A DNA stretch of 64,000 bases from Ustilago trichophora. Its lineage: Eukaryota; Basidiomycota; Ustilaginomycetes; Ustilaginales; Ustilaginaceae. Positions 31,606-42,105 of the stretch are shown in pieces. Every line of letters starts with the position of its first letter. Position 1 is the stretch's first letter. The notes beneath the pieces were generated by a model. The model made no database searches. It was not told the DNA's origin and worked only from the letters and a program-made list of their open reading frames with translations. Position numbers and translations under genes: made by a program. Location: assembly GCA_900323505.1 (NCBI GenBank), contig OOIN01000004.1, forward strand, positions 434,001 through 498,000. The letters are read 5' to 3'.

Positions 31606-33741
31606 ATGTCCTCATCTGGCTTGCAGCGTTTACCAAACAGCTCGAACGGCTTGCAACGGCAATATCGCCTCGTCATTGCATCCGTAGCATCCCCACGTCG
31701 CTACTTTACGGCACCTCGATTGCTCCAACCACTTCCACGTTTGTCCGACAATCAGCGCATCACCCTCAGGCATCGAAAGCAGGCCCAGTATCTACAGAAA
31801 TTGGCAGCGCTTGAGGAAAGTCCTTGGCAAGACTTTGACGATCTTTCCTCCAAGCAAGACCTAGTTGACCACCGTTTGCATGCCCTCGAAGACGCTCACC
31901 TAGTGCTTCAGCAAGAATGTCGTAGGCTGCAAAAAGCATTGGATGTTTCGATCAACAAGGAGACCGCACCCCACACCAAGCCCCAGCCTGTATCTCGCAG
32001 GCGCGTCATCTTTCAATATCATTCAAAAGCGAGACGGAAGACATTGCAGGAGGAAGCTGCTCTAGCCGCTGCACCGAGTATGCTACCGAATGAGGACAAA
32101 TCAGGTGACTTCGATATGATCATGAAGTCCCTACAGGGCCTTGCAAGCCGCCAAGAGATCATCGACCACAAGCTTGAGATCGTCTCTCTTCAGCTAAGCA
32201 AGCAACAGCAATCCCTATTCTCGATTGCAATGAACAAAGTCAAGCAAATTCCCAGGTCGCTCGGTAGCATGGTGATAGACGCATACAGAACTTTGGTCGA
32301 GGCCAGTGATCCAGCCATGGAGCTAGCAAGACCCACAAAAGGTCAGATGGCGGCTGCTATGTTCGGCGCGGCTGCTTACTTTGCGTTTACGCACCCGGCG
32401 GGCCACTGGATGAAGGAGTTGCTCGATGCGTTAAGGATGCAAGGTATTCCACCAAACACTCAGAACTTTGTGAACCTTTTCATTCACACTTTTTCTCTGC
32501 CCCTCATCATTGCCACGAATCCAGGCGCGAAGAAAGCTCTTCGAAACCTGAAGAGGAGCAAAGTATTCAAGAATGTTTTCAACGACCACCCTCGTCGTCT
32601 CTTCTTTGGCTCTAGCGCCGTTCACGGTCCAAGAAAGGAGACTGCCTATCGCGACCTGGTCCAAAACCATGCTGACTTGCTTGACAAGCCATTTCCCATG
32701 ACTGCCGTGCTCAACGACCTTCGCAACCGCCAAGCGCTTCTAGGACCCACCAGTGGTCGCGAATACAAAGTCGCCGAACGAAGACTCTTTCGTGTTCAGC
32801 ACGAGTCAGAGATTGGCGAAGGCGAACCGCTCACGGTGCGTCAAGTAGCGGAGCTGTTGCAGCCTGATGATAGCGCCGGCTGGACGACGATCCGTCAAAG
32901 ACTGCTAAACGACCGAGTGGATGCCATCGACAATCTATCCAAAGAAGACCGTGCACGCGTACTTTTCACCAGAGTATATGGAATCGGCAAGACCAAGGCG
33001 GAGCGGTTTGTCCAAGCTGGGTTCCTGACGCTTGAGCAGCTCCGTGAAGCAAGCCTCGAAAAAGCCCAGCGGATCGGTCTCGAGCATATGGACGATATTG
33101 AGTGCCTCATCCCTCGCTCCGAGTCTGAACAGTGGAGAGATATTTTGCTTGAAGTTTTCGCTGCAGTTGACCCTCGACTGGGAGCTGAGCTATTGGGCAG
33201 CTTTCGCCGCGGCGACTACTTTTCCTCGGACCTTGACTGGGTTCTCTTTCACCCTGACGTGGTAGAGTTGCGTATCCTTCGCAAGGACAATCCTGACAAG
33301 CGTGATCCTCACCCGCAAGCAAAGGAACTGATGCAAGCAGTCATCGACGAACTTCGCAAGCGCAACCTTCTCGCCGACGAATTGCTCGCCCATGGCCCTA
33401 TCGCCGTCAAAGGCCTCGTCCGTCTTCCTACCGCTGGAGCCAAAGCTCGCCGTATCGACCTCAACTTTGCCCCTTTCACCCGGCGCGCTTTCTACACCCT
33501 CGCCAAAACCGGCGACGCAGATCTCATGGTCCACCTGCGCTCTAAAGCAAAAGCAAACGGCTGGGCGCTCAACGAGTACGGTATTGGCCCACACAACCAG
33601 AACGGTTCTGCATGGACTCAAAATTTGCTAGATGCAACAGAGGAGAAGCAGATATTTGAATTTTTGAAAGTGCCTTACCTAGAACCCGAGGAACGATCGT
33701 TCAGCCTTTATGCGAAGCGGTTGAAAATTGTCCGTCCCTAG
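31606..33741 (+). CDS. Family X (Pol beta-like) DNA polymerase with probable mitochondrial leader
   Basis: 711 residues from the ATG at 31606 (MSSSGLQRLPNSS); the frame opens 24 nt earlier only at a TTG. The C-terminal third is a Pol X core: helix-hairpin-helix FTRVYGIGKTKAERF (about 453-470), the QRIGLEHMDDIECLIPR fingers segment, palm motif GSFRRGDYFSSDLDW with catalytic Asp pair D542 and D544, third Asp in RRIDLNF (D618), and the MVHLRSKAKANGWALNEYG thumb segment. All three metal-binding aspartates are kept. The N-terminus is Arg/Ser-rich, without acids until about residue 48, and contains SPRRYFTAPRLLQ, a presequence-like processing context. Two coiled-coil stretches (about 50-115, 165-215) and two hydrophobic segments (246-263, 287-303) follow. 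A clear 8-kDa dRP-lyase domain is not recognised. Family role: gap-filling DNA repair; a mitochondrial site is inferred. Confidence 0.88.
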   Translation: MSSSGLQRLPNSSNGLQRQYRLVIASVASPRRYFTAPRLLQPLPRLSDNQRITLRHRKQAQYLQKLAALEESPWQDFDDLSSKQDLVDHRLHALEDAHLVLQQECRRLQKALDVSINKETAPHTKPQPVSRRRVIFQYHSKARRKTLQEEAALAAAPSMLPNEDKSGDFDMIMKSLQGLASRQEIIDHKLEIVSLQLSKQQQSLFSIAMNKVKQIPRSLGSMVIDAYRTLVEASDPAMELARPTKGQMAAAMFGAAAYFAFTHPAGHWMKELLDALRMQGIPPNTQNFVNLFIHTFSLPLIIATNPGAKKALRNLKRSKVFKNVFNDHPRRLFFGSSAVHGPRKETAYRDLVQNHADLLDKPFPMTAVLNDLRNRQALLGPTSGREYKVAERRLFRVQHESEIGEGEPLTVRQVAELLQPDDSAGWTTIRQRLLNDRVDAIDNLSKEDRARVLFTRVYGIGKTKAERFVQAGFLTLEQLREASLEKAQRIGLEHMDDIECLIPRSESEQWRDILLEVFAAVDPRLGAELLGSFRRGDYFSSDLDWVLFHPDVVELRILRKDNPDKRDPHPQAKELMQAVIDELRKRNLLADELLAHGPIAVKGLVRLPTAGAKARRIDLNFAPFTRRAFYTLAKTGDADLMVHLRSKAKANGWALNEYGIGPHNQNGSAWTQNLLDATEEKQIFEFLKVPYLEPEERSFSLYAKRLKIVRP

Positions 33742-33853
33742 ACCTGCTTCTCTCTTCTTCCAATCTGCTCGCTCCTCACAAGCTAGGAAAAGTCATGCAA
33801 CGCAGCCGACATCTTAAAATTAGTTAACTCACGACAACGCCTTGAAACACCTT

Positions 33854-33854
<1 letters not shown>

Positions 33855-33894
<40 letters not shown>
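33855..33894 (+). repeat. (CT)20 microsatellite
   Basis: Twenty uninterrupted CT units in the 286-bp convergent spacer between the Pol X and EFL1 genes. Confidence 0.95.
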
Positions 33895-33896
<2 letters not shown>

Positions 33897-34027
33897 ATCG
33901 CCACACTGAACGAAATAGATCCTGATGTCACATATAACCCTTTGATGGACTGACGCATTGCATGTGATCCTAAAAATAACACAGAGAAAAATGTTGCCGG
34001 AAGGAGAAAGCTCGACCTGCTAACCGT

Positions 34028-37000
34028 TTAATTGGACTTGAGAGTCCTCTGTTTCTCAGCATTCTCTACAATCCTTTGGGTAACAAAGAGACCTTTCCTC
34101 TTCCTCACTGCATCCATATATTTTTTAGCCACGTTTTCTCTATCACCCTTTTCGCCCAAGTCTTCCAACTCTTCTTCTGTCCTTGGAACCCAAAAGGGAT
34201 CCAAATCGAATAGTTCGAAACCTTTAAAAATGAGCTGAGGAGAAGCTGCTCCCGAGGTTCTCTTTCGAATTTCGTCTGCGAAACCAAAAGATTCTACTAC
34301 GGGAAGAAGCGATCCAACTGTGAAAAAGGATGTACCTTCTTTCATCTCTTCCGAGATGATTTTACCCCGACGCTTGGCGAGCACGGCATGAACTTTGCCG
34401 AGTACTTCGGTGCTGGCCTGGATATCGCAAGAGTACATGGCAAGCATGAGTCGAGGTGACCAGTCGAGCAGAGACTGTTTGCAGGTTTCTCGGAAATTCG
34501 ACATGAGCGGACCTGCAGCTGAAGAAAGAGACGTCGAGTTGGGAGTGAGCTGGAGAGATTCGAGGAAAAACGCTAGACCTTGCATCGGTTCAGCGCACAA
34601 TGGTCCAGCTGAAGTGGCCATTTGAAACCCGGAATCGATGCTCTCATTGAGAGAGGAGAGGTTGACACCTGTCCTGGAAGGTTCAGAATCGTCTCCAAGC
34701 GAAGCTTTGGCCAATGCATCGGTGAGAAGTTCTGCTCCGCCGTCTGAAGCCTGTTGTTGTGGTGCTGAGGGAGTGGCGATGCCAGAGTTCTGTCTGGTAT
34801 TGGCACGCGAAGGGTCGGTACGGTTGCGCAGTCCCACACGGCCGCTGCCAGTGCGATCAACAAGAATGTTGGCACCAACCCTGCGCGGTCCAAATGAGAC
34901 AATCTTCTCCACAACCTCTCGCCAATCTTCACCTGTTCGATCCTGTCCACATTTCTCCAGTACTGCAGCCAAAGAGGACCAGAATTTGTCCGCACGAACC
35001 GTCTTACTCGCCTGACTACCCGCAGCATCTACGCTTCCTGTCTCACCGTCATCAACCACCCCGGAGGCGTTGCGGTTCTGCAATCTGCGCAGAGTCTGCG
35101 TGTTGGCCAGCAAGAAATCGACCACGGGTTTGGGAAGTGGGACTGCGCGCACGCGGTAAGATACGGAACCGTTGGCTACGCTTCCATCTACCGTCCCGCG
35201 TGGTTCACCCTCGGTTTTCGGAGGTGGCATCTCGGGTGCGCGGACACATGTCTCGCGGAACGGGACCAGGGGAGGACTGACTTGAATCTCGCACTTGGCA
35301 AAACGCTCACGGAGGTCTTTGAGACATCGCTCGAGATGCAACTCTCCGGCTGTGAGAATGACATGCTCGCCCGTATCCTGTACCAAAGACTCGACGCAAG
35401 GGTCCGCCTGGTTGAGCAACTTCAGGCCTTCGACAAGTTTGGGCATGTCCTGGGGGTTCATCGGCTCCAGGGCGACGCGAACAATGGGGGCGGAGAGCAT
35501 GTTGATGCCCGCCAGGTTCACAAAGGTCTTGTTTGCAATAGCGGCATCGATGGCGACTGGGTCTTGGTGGCGTTCGATGGATAAGAGTGAACAAGGGAGG
35601 GAGAGCACAGGGTAGCATTGCGGAGGACTCGGCCTTCCATACCTCGAATGGCGAAGACGTTGCCTGCTGGCACTTCGTTAACAGCGAGCAGATCGCGACC
35701 CATGATCATGTAAAGCGCTTCCAGCTGGACCGCTTTGATGTGCTTGACGTTGGATGGGTGCGATGGCGGCAGAGAGGTGTTGTACTTCGGTAGAAGAGCG
35801 TACATCCACTGCCCGACGCGGAGGGTGCCAGAGTAGAGACGGGCGAAACCGAGCACGACTTCAGCGGACCCATCCTCCTCCTTTTCCTGCTGCGCATCCT
35901 TCTCGGCTTGTGCTTCGGCCTCGCGCTGAGCTCGTGCAGCACGCTGTGCTTCAGCTTCTTCGAGACTGGTACCGTTCGCTTCGGACTTGGCATCACTTTC
36001 ACCACCTTCCATAGTAGCACCAGTGGCAGCAAGTGCGGCTCGGACTGCAGCTTGACGCTCCCTGCTCTCCTTTGCTCTTTCCCTCATCTGCTCTGCTGTC
36101 AGCGGCGCCTTCTTAGCCTCGGGCAGATCATCTTTCTTGACCGCAAACATCTTGCTGACGTATGCGACACGATTCGACTTGGGCCCGATCTCGGCAGTCA
36201 TCAGATGCTCCTCGAGCGGCGTCTTAGCCTTGTAGTTGCCTCGGTCAAAATAGCTCATGTCTGGGTTGAGCATCATGGGGATCCTCTTTGCCTGCGCCTT
36301 GCTTGTTGGGGGGATCACATAGATGATCGCCGCAAATGCACAGCTGGCGAGTGGCAACCACTGACTGACGATAGCCTTGATCAGCGTCGAGGCATCCTTG
36401 GACTTGAGATCGCGTGGGTGTACCTTGAGGTTGAGCGAGGTGACGATCTTCTCAATCTTCTCCTGATCGCGGTTTTCGACAACTGCATCGTAGACAGACC
36501 AGATGTTTTCGAGCACAAACTGGACGAACATCGGCTTGAGCGGGCGTTTCTCCTTCTCCTTCTGCTTCTGGCTGAGCACGCGCTTCGTCTTGGGATCAAA
36601 GTAGAAGTCGCCCCAGAGCACTTTGCGAAGCTTGGATTCCTGAATGCCCATCTTCTTGGCGTAGAGCATGGCGAATCGTTCGAGTCGGAAGGCCCAGTTG
36701 TCCATAGCAGAGGCAAAGATGACGTTGCCTTTGGAAGGGTCAAAGTAAATGTCTTCATCATCGCGCTCCTCGCGGTCTTCTTCGGCATCGTCGTCAGCAT
36801 CATCGCCCGTAGCAGCAGCGATGGAATCGTTCTTGGCCTGCTTGCGAGCAGCAATGCGTTTCTCTCGTTCCTCGTGCCATCGCTCATCGTCATCCATACG
36901 GGCCGAGGCGAAGAAGGAGCCAACAACGGCGTTGACCTGTTCGATCACCTGGATGAGGTGGTGGTATGCTTCGTTGGGGGACAGTTTGAGCTCGGTGATG

Positions 37001-37479
37001 AGTCGGTCTACTTTGTTGAGTACGAGAATGGGTTCCAAGCCATCCTGCCATGCCTGTCGAAGTACGGTGACCGTCTGGGCACAAACACCTTCGACAACGT
37101 CCACGATAAGCAGTGCACCATCGCACAGCCTTGACGCGGTAGAAACTTCCGACGAGAAGTCAACGTGACCGGGTGTGTCGATGAGGTTGATCATAAAGTC
37201 CTGAATCGGTGGCAGGTTGTCCGGATCCCAACCTTTAGTAGGATCATGAACACGCATCTTAACCGAAAGCGAAACGGCCGACGCCTCCATGGTGATACCT
37301 CGTTCTTGTTCATCCTCTCTGGAATCGAGGTAGCGAATCTGGCCGGCCATACGAGCAGAAATGATGTTGTTGGCAGCGAGCAGCGAGTCGGCGAACGAGG
37401 ATTTGCCATGGTCGACGTGGCCGATCAATGTGCAGCAGCGCACATTGTGCGAGCTGAATCGTTTAGCGTCGGACGCCAT
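34028..37479 (-). CDS. Elongation factor-like GTPase 1 (EFL1/Ria1), two exons
   Basis: Exons 37479-35593 and 35527-34028 (minus strand) give 1128 residues. EFL1 acts with SBDS/Sdo1 to release eIF6/Tif6 from late cytoplasmic 60S subunits. The EF-2-like GTPase domain has G1 GHVDHGKSS, switch I ending ERGITME, G3 DTPGHVDF and G4 NKVD; the usual long insertion follows (charged, residues about 185-230), then domain II and domains III-V, including NQADPCVESLVQDTGEH and AGELHLERCLKDL. The C-terminus RKRKGLFVTQRIVENAEKQRTL is diagnostic of EFL1 rather than EF-2. The coding frame shifts near 35600; a 65-nt intron (35592-35528, GTTCAC...ACAAG) restores it and gives LCSPSLTFVNLAGINMLSAP, the spacing expected in the family. 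Divergent from the U5-40K gene. Confidence 0.92.
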
Positions 37480-37891
37480 CTTGAGCTAGCGTCGAAGACC
37501 TTTGAGTATCTATCTGTGGAGTCTTGAGCCTTGCGATGCTGCTTCAGAGTCGAAAAGCGAAGACAGCAAGGTCAAGTATGATGGTGTCCGGGCAAGACTT
37601 GTGCTCAGTCACCCACGAGGAATGGCTGAGTTAGTTGCTGCTGCTCCTTTCAGTGGAAAGCTCAAAATTCCAACGTCAAAGAGAGTGTGGAGGTGCCCGA
37701 TGTCTCATTGCTCATCGGGAGATGTCGTCTGGAAGAAACGGATGCGGGAGTCGGATTTCTCCACCTCTGCTGAACCCTCGCTTGCCAACTTTCTACTTTC
37801 GCGTTTGGATCCCTTGCCGCTCCTCCTTCCATCCTCTCCTATCCGCATTCCTCTTCTTCTCGCCCTCATATTCACACCTTGAATCTCTTTC
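37480..37891. other. Divergent promoter between EFL1 and U5-40K genes
   Basis: A 412-bp spacer between two start codons. It is C/T-rich for about 110 bp directly before the plus-strand ATG. No ORF of note. Confidence 0.65.
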
Positions 37892-39028
37892 ATGATGGCC
37901 GAGAAACGCAAGACATCCCCACCCATCTCATACCGCGAAGCTTCCCTAGTCAAGCGCCAAAGACACGACGACGACGACGATGGCATCTCCTCCCAACAGA
38001 TCGCAATTGCGTCCTCGAAAGATGGTCAGGACAAGGGTCTCATCCGCTCCGTCAAGCGCACTTCTTCACTCTCTCACCCTATTCTCGGTCTTACGGGAGC
38101 TCATACATCTGAGATTCTCGACGTGAAATTCTCCCGCGACGGCTCTCGCATCGCCGCCGCCTCTGCAGACCGCACCATCTCGATCTGGTCTGTCTATGGA
38201 GACTGTGCCAACATTGGTCAACTCAAAGGGCATTCTAAGGCGGTCACATGTCTCGCCTTCAGTAACAACATTTCAGATGCGCTCTACTCAGGCTCTGCGG
38301 ATGGGACGATTATCGTCTGGAGCCTCACAACTGGTGAGAAGCAGAGGAGGTTACGGGGCCATCGGGCTATTGTCAACTGTGTTAGCGCGACTCGATCTGG
38401 CCCTGAGCTGCTCGTATCCGGGTCAGATGATGGCAGAATGATGGTTTGGGATCCTGAGTCAAAGGAGCCTCTCGATGTACTGGACGTCGGGTATCCAATT
38501 ACCGCAGTAGCCTTTTCTGATGACTCCAGCCAACTATACGTTGGAGGAATCGACAACCAGATTCACATCTACGACCTTACCCGCAAAGCCATCTCTCTCA
38601 CCCTTCGAGGACACATGGACACCATCACCTCTCTATCCCTCTCTCCCTCTGGCTCCCACCTCTTGTCCACAGCCTTCGATGACACTCTCCGCATCTGGGA
38701 CGTAAGACCATTCGCACCGGAACCAAATCCTTCCGACCCCAACGCAAACGCCTCCAATCCAAGGTTGTTCCGCACGCTCAGAGGAACCACATTCGGCGGA
38801 TTTGAGAATCTTCTGATTAGAGCAGGATGGAGCGCAGATGGTGACAAAGTGGTTGCAGGAGGCGCGGACAGGACATGCACCATTTGGGACGTTGAGAGCT
38901 CGACGATACTGTACAAGCTACCCGGGCACAAGGGGACCTGTACAGCAGCAGTTTTCCATCCCAAGGAGCCGATTGTTGTAAGCTCTTCGACGGATATGAC
39001 GCTACTTCTTGGCGAGATCGACCCATGA
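37892..39028 (+). CDS. U5 snRNP 40 kDa WD-repeat protein (SNRNP40/Spf38/Cwf17-like)
   Basis: A 378-residue protein, near the family length of about 340-360. After a charged N-terminus with KRQRHDDDDDG, seven WD repeats fill residues about 65-378; the first reads LTGAHTSEILDVKFSRDGSR, and later ones include LKGHSKAVTCLAF, LRGHRAIVNCVSA, LRGHMDTITSLSLSPSG and LPGHKGTCTAAVFHPKEP. The order GHTSEIxxxKF...GHKGTxxxxxFHPxEP, with PITAVAFSDDSSQLYVGGID in repeat four, is that of the Prp8-binding U5-40K protein, not a generic WD protein. It is expected in the nucleus within the U5 snRNP and catalytic spliceosome. A second in-frame ATG follows at 37895. No intron. Confidence 0.92.
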   Translation: MMAEKRKTSPPISYREASLVKRQRHDDDDDGISSQQIAIASSKDGQDKGLIRSVKRTSSLSHPILGLTGAHTSEILDVKFSRDGSRIAAASADRTISIWSVYGDCANIGQLKGHSKAVTCLAFSNNISDALYSGSADGTIIVWSLTTGEKQRRLRGHRAIVNCVSATRSGPELLVSGSDDGRMMVWDPESKEPLDVLDVGYPITAVAFSDDSSQLYVGGIDNQIHIYDLTRKAISLTLRGHMDTITSLSLSPSGSHLLSTAFDDTLRIWDVRPFAPEPNPSDPNANASNPRLFRTLRGTTFGGFENLLIRAGWSADGDKVVAGGADRTCTIWDVESSTILYKLPGHKGTCTAAVFHPKEPIVVSSSTDMTLLLGEIDP

Positions 39029-39217
39029 GCCGGGCGTTGAAGGTGCGATCACCTTGCTCAAATCGCTTCGATCACACTTTGTACCACCATCTTATGCTGT
39101 ATCGATGAATACTTGAAACCAGTATTTGCATTGTATGTGATTAGCTGTCTAGATCATTGAATGGTACTGTTGTGTTGGGGTCTGTGGTATGATAATCGGA
39201 TCGTATGGCATTTACCT

Positions 39218-41822
39218 CTAGACGAGTGTGAAAGAAGCGCTGGTATTGGGTGTGTTGTCTTGCGAGAATAGCCTCTGTTCGAGCTGTTAATTTCCCAAGC
39301 GAAAGCAGAACAAGCGTCAGAAAGCGTTTTCGAACATCAGCAACCCGAGAGAAATTGATACTCACTGCGCTCAATCGGCCCCAAAGACGGCTCTGATCGG
39401 CTTTGGTATCCATCAACTTATCCTGGATTGAAAGGAGCGTCTGCTGCACTGAACATAGCTCTCCAGCCTGCTCTAGGCGGCTTACCATTTCCTGGAGTGC
39501 TGCTTCAGTCCGTGGAGCTATTTCACCCACCATTGCTGCTCCCACAACTCGGGCTTTTTCATTCATGCCGATATGAGAGGTGGCATGCGACTTCGACGAG
39601 GAGGTGTCCGCGGTTTTGCTCCGGGCCAAAGAAGCGGCGTTGCTCCCAGTATGGTGCTGAGAAACGATAATACTCGGCATCGCAGTCGGCGGGTACTCTG
39701 GCTCAAAAGATTCCAACTCTTCCAGCCCTTGCAGCGGGATGGGTTGCAACACCTCTTGTTCTTCCTCTTCATCATTGTCAAAATGCAAATCGATCAAACT
39801 TTCCTCCAATAAGCTGATACAATCTTGCTTCTGCTTGAACCCTACACCCGAACTGGCAGGTGCGGGATCCATAGCTGCCTGCGTACTTACATCGACCTGC
39901 GAAAGTCGATCTTCCACCTTGCACCGCAGTAAAACAACCAGCATTAATCCAGGTCGTTTTCGGAAAACCTCGTACATCTTATCGGGATGGCGACGGATCA
40001 TTTGATCCAGGGTGTCTATGTGAGGCACCGCTCTGCGTTCGAGTACGGAAAGAGTGGTTGGTGGCGGGTTCTCGAAAGATGATCGACGTTCGTCATCAGG
40101 ATTGGGGTGCAGGTAGAGTTCTTCGCGAGGGATGGTGGTCGGTAGAGGTGGGGATGGTCCTTCAGTGGCTCGAGCGAGCCGATCAAATTGGGAATCTGAT
40201 AATCGGGCTATGTGATTCGTCCCCAGATGGACGGAGATGACATCGTCTACTTTTTTTGAGGCACGTGCGGTCTGTGAAGGTGCGGATGGGCTCTTCTTGC
40301 TACCTTTGCTGGAAGGAGAAGCTTTGTACGCCTGAGCAGGCTCCACCCCAAGCCTGTTCACTCTCCTAGCACGCAGCGTGGGCGTCTTGTCAGGATCCAC
40401 CTCCGCGTCCTCCCTCCCAGCACTGCCCTTCGAAAGCGGACTCCTACTGACCGAAGTCAAATGGGACGATATCCCGTCATCATCATCTTTCTCCTCTGCG
40501 TCAAACCCTGAATGGGCACTAGCCACCTTTGATGAGACCATCGAAGGCGCATGCTTGATGTGCACCCTCCACTTTTGAATCCTATGGACCGCCTCCGACT
40601 CTTCACTCGTCTCGACGTGAAGCGACGATTTTGTACTCTCCTTAGGGCGCCCGTGCTTTCTTGCAATGGTTTGACTGGGCTTGCTGGGTAGTGGGGTGAG
40701 GAGGGCGGAATGATCCTCCTCCTGGGGCCGCCAATGACAGACAGCTTCCATGCTGCTATCGGCGATCCGGGTCGATGTGGACGCAGAGGAAAAGATGGAT
40801 TTGGGCTTTCTTGTTGTGGTAGAGACAAGGCTTTCAAGCTCTTCTGCAAGGCGATTGGCGTCGAGGAGCTGCTGGGGGCGGCGACGAGAGGGAAGGCGTT
40901 CGAGCTGAGCAGGGGCCGCGTCGACATGCGTCACATTACCGCGTCCGACTGGCGGCTGCGTGGGGCTGTTGTGCAAATTGGTCAGACCAGAGCCCCCAAG
41001 CTTGTGCTGGATAGATCGGTCGTCCTGATGTGATAAAGACGGGAGTGCGGGCGTAGGAGGGAGCGGACGGCTGACGACGCGGACTGCGGGTGGAAGAAGT
41101 TGCTGAGGTGCCACTACGAGGGCTGGGTGAGGCGTGCCAGATCGAGTACGGGGAGGTTCGGGGCGCACGAGCCCGATACCGATTTCTGGGCCGTTCGGAT
41201 GCCTCTTCTTGGCGAGGATGGCATTTGACGGGGGCTTGACAGGAGAGTCCGATCGGAAAAGCTGCTGAGGCGGCTGCGGTGGTGGTGGAGGACGATTCAC
41301 CCATTCCTGTTGTGTGTCGAGCCGCTCGCGCAGGGTTTCAATAGCGGGCAAGCACTCTTGCTGCCCAACGTCCACCTGAACACCAAAGTTGGGAGCTGAC
41401 TCCGGTCGTTGGGCACGCATTTCACCATACCCATTAAAAAGGTTGCTTTCGGGAGCAGGGACATCGCCCGACTGCACATTTTGACCGGCAATAGGGAACC
41501 CCTTCGCACTAACAGCAGCAGCCACCATTGAATCACCTCTACCCTTGGAAGGGCTGGACAAAAATCTGGCAACAGCTCGGATCTTAGCCTTGAAATTGCG
41601 CAAACCTCTACCAGACTTTGTCGACGAGCCACTATCGGGTCCAATCAAGGTGTCTTTACTATGAGAGTGGACAGATGTCGTAGCAGTGTCAGGGATGAAG
41701 GGGAGCGGGTGCCAGTGGACCTGCTTGGCATCGCGGACGAGGTCGCTGTCCGAGATGGTGGGCATCATGTCCGAGTAGGTGTTCTGACTAATGCAGCTAA
41801 TGTCGTCTGGTGCGCCGAACAT
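39218..41822 (-). CDS. Unrecognised 840-residue disordered protein with C-terminal coiled coil, two exons
   Basis: Starts at the ATG at 41822 (MFGAPDDISCISQNT); the frame extends 93 nt upstream only to a TTG. Exon 1 is 41822-39366. A canonical intron follows (39365-39284, 82 nt, GTGAGT...AACAG with a TGCTGAT branch-like sequence), and exon 2 (39283-39218) adds LEQRLFSQDNTPNTSASF before a TAG. Reading through the intron would instead give a longer tail ending at 39141. Most of the protein is Ser/Pro-rich. Two more ordered islands are visible: about residues 590-660 (SDSQFDRLARATEG, then DTLDQMIRRHPDKMYEVFRKRPGLML) and a Glu/Leu heptad-like stretch near 760-825 (EAALQEMVSRLEQAGEL...LWGRLSALEQRL). 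No family is recognised and no function assigned. Confidence 0.75.
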
Positions 41823-42105
41823 CTTGGCCAAGCAAAAGGTTGACAAAACAAACGCTGATAGAAAAACATGAGAAGAAGGAAAAAGTGAAGAGCGGGAGGT
41901 TGAAACGACTTGCAACTGCCCTTATACTTTCTCGTCTCAGTGTGTCTGAAGCTTCTTCACTCGGACATCAATACCACAGGCCAGTCATGCTCGGGCTATG
42001 AGGAGTCAAGGCGGAGGAACAAAGGCGCAAGAAATGTATTGTTTGGGTATATTCGACAAGTGAACGGAACTTTCATAGCTTTGGCAAGACAGACGGTGAG
42101 CCGTT

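Noticed and set aside
35528..35640. Programmed -1 frameshift in EFL1
   Set aside because: No slippery heptamer or downstream structure was apparent, and a GT-AG intron gives the family-typical spacing.
35908..37134. 408-residue antisense ORF over EFL1
   Set aside because: A shadow of a well-supported GTPase gene; no recognisable domain.
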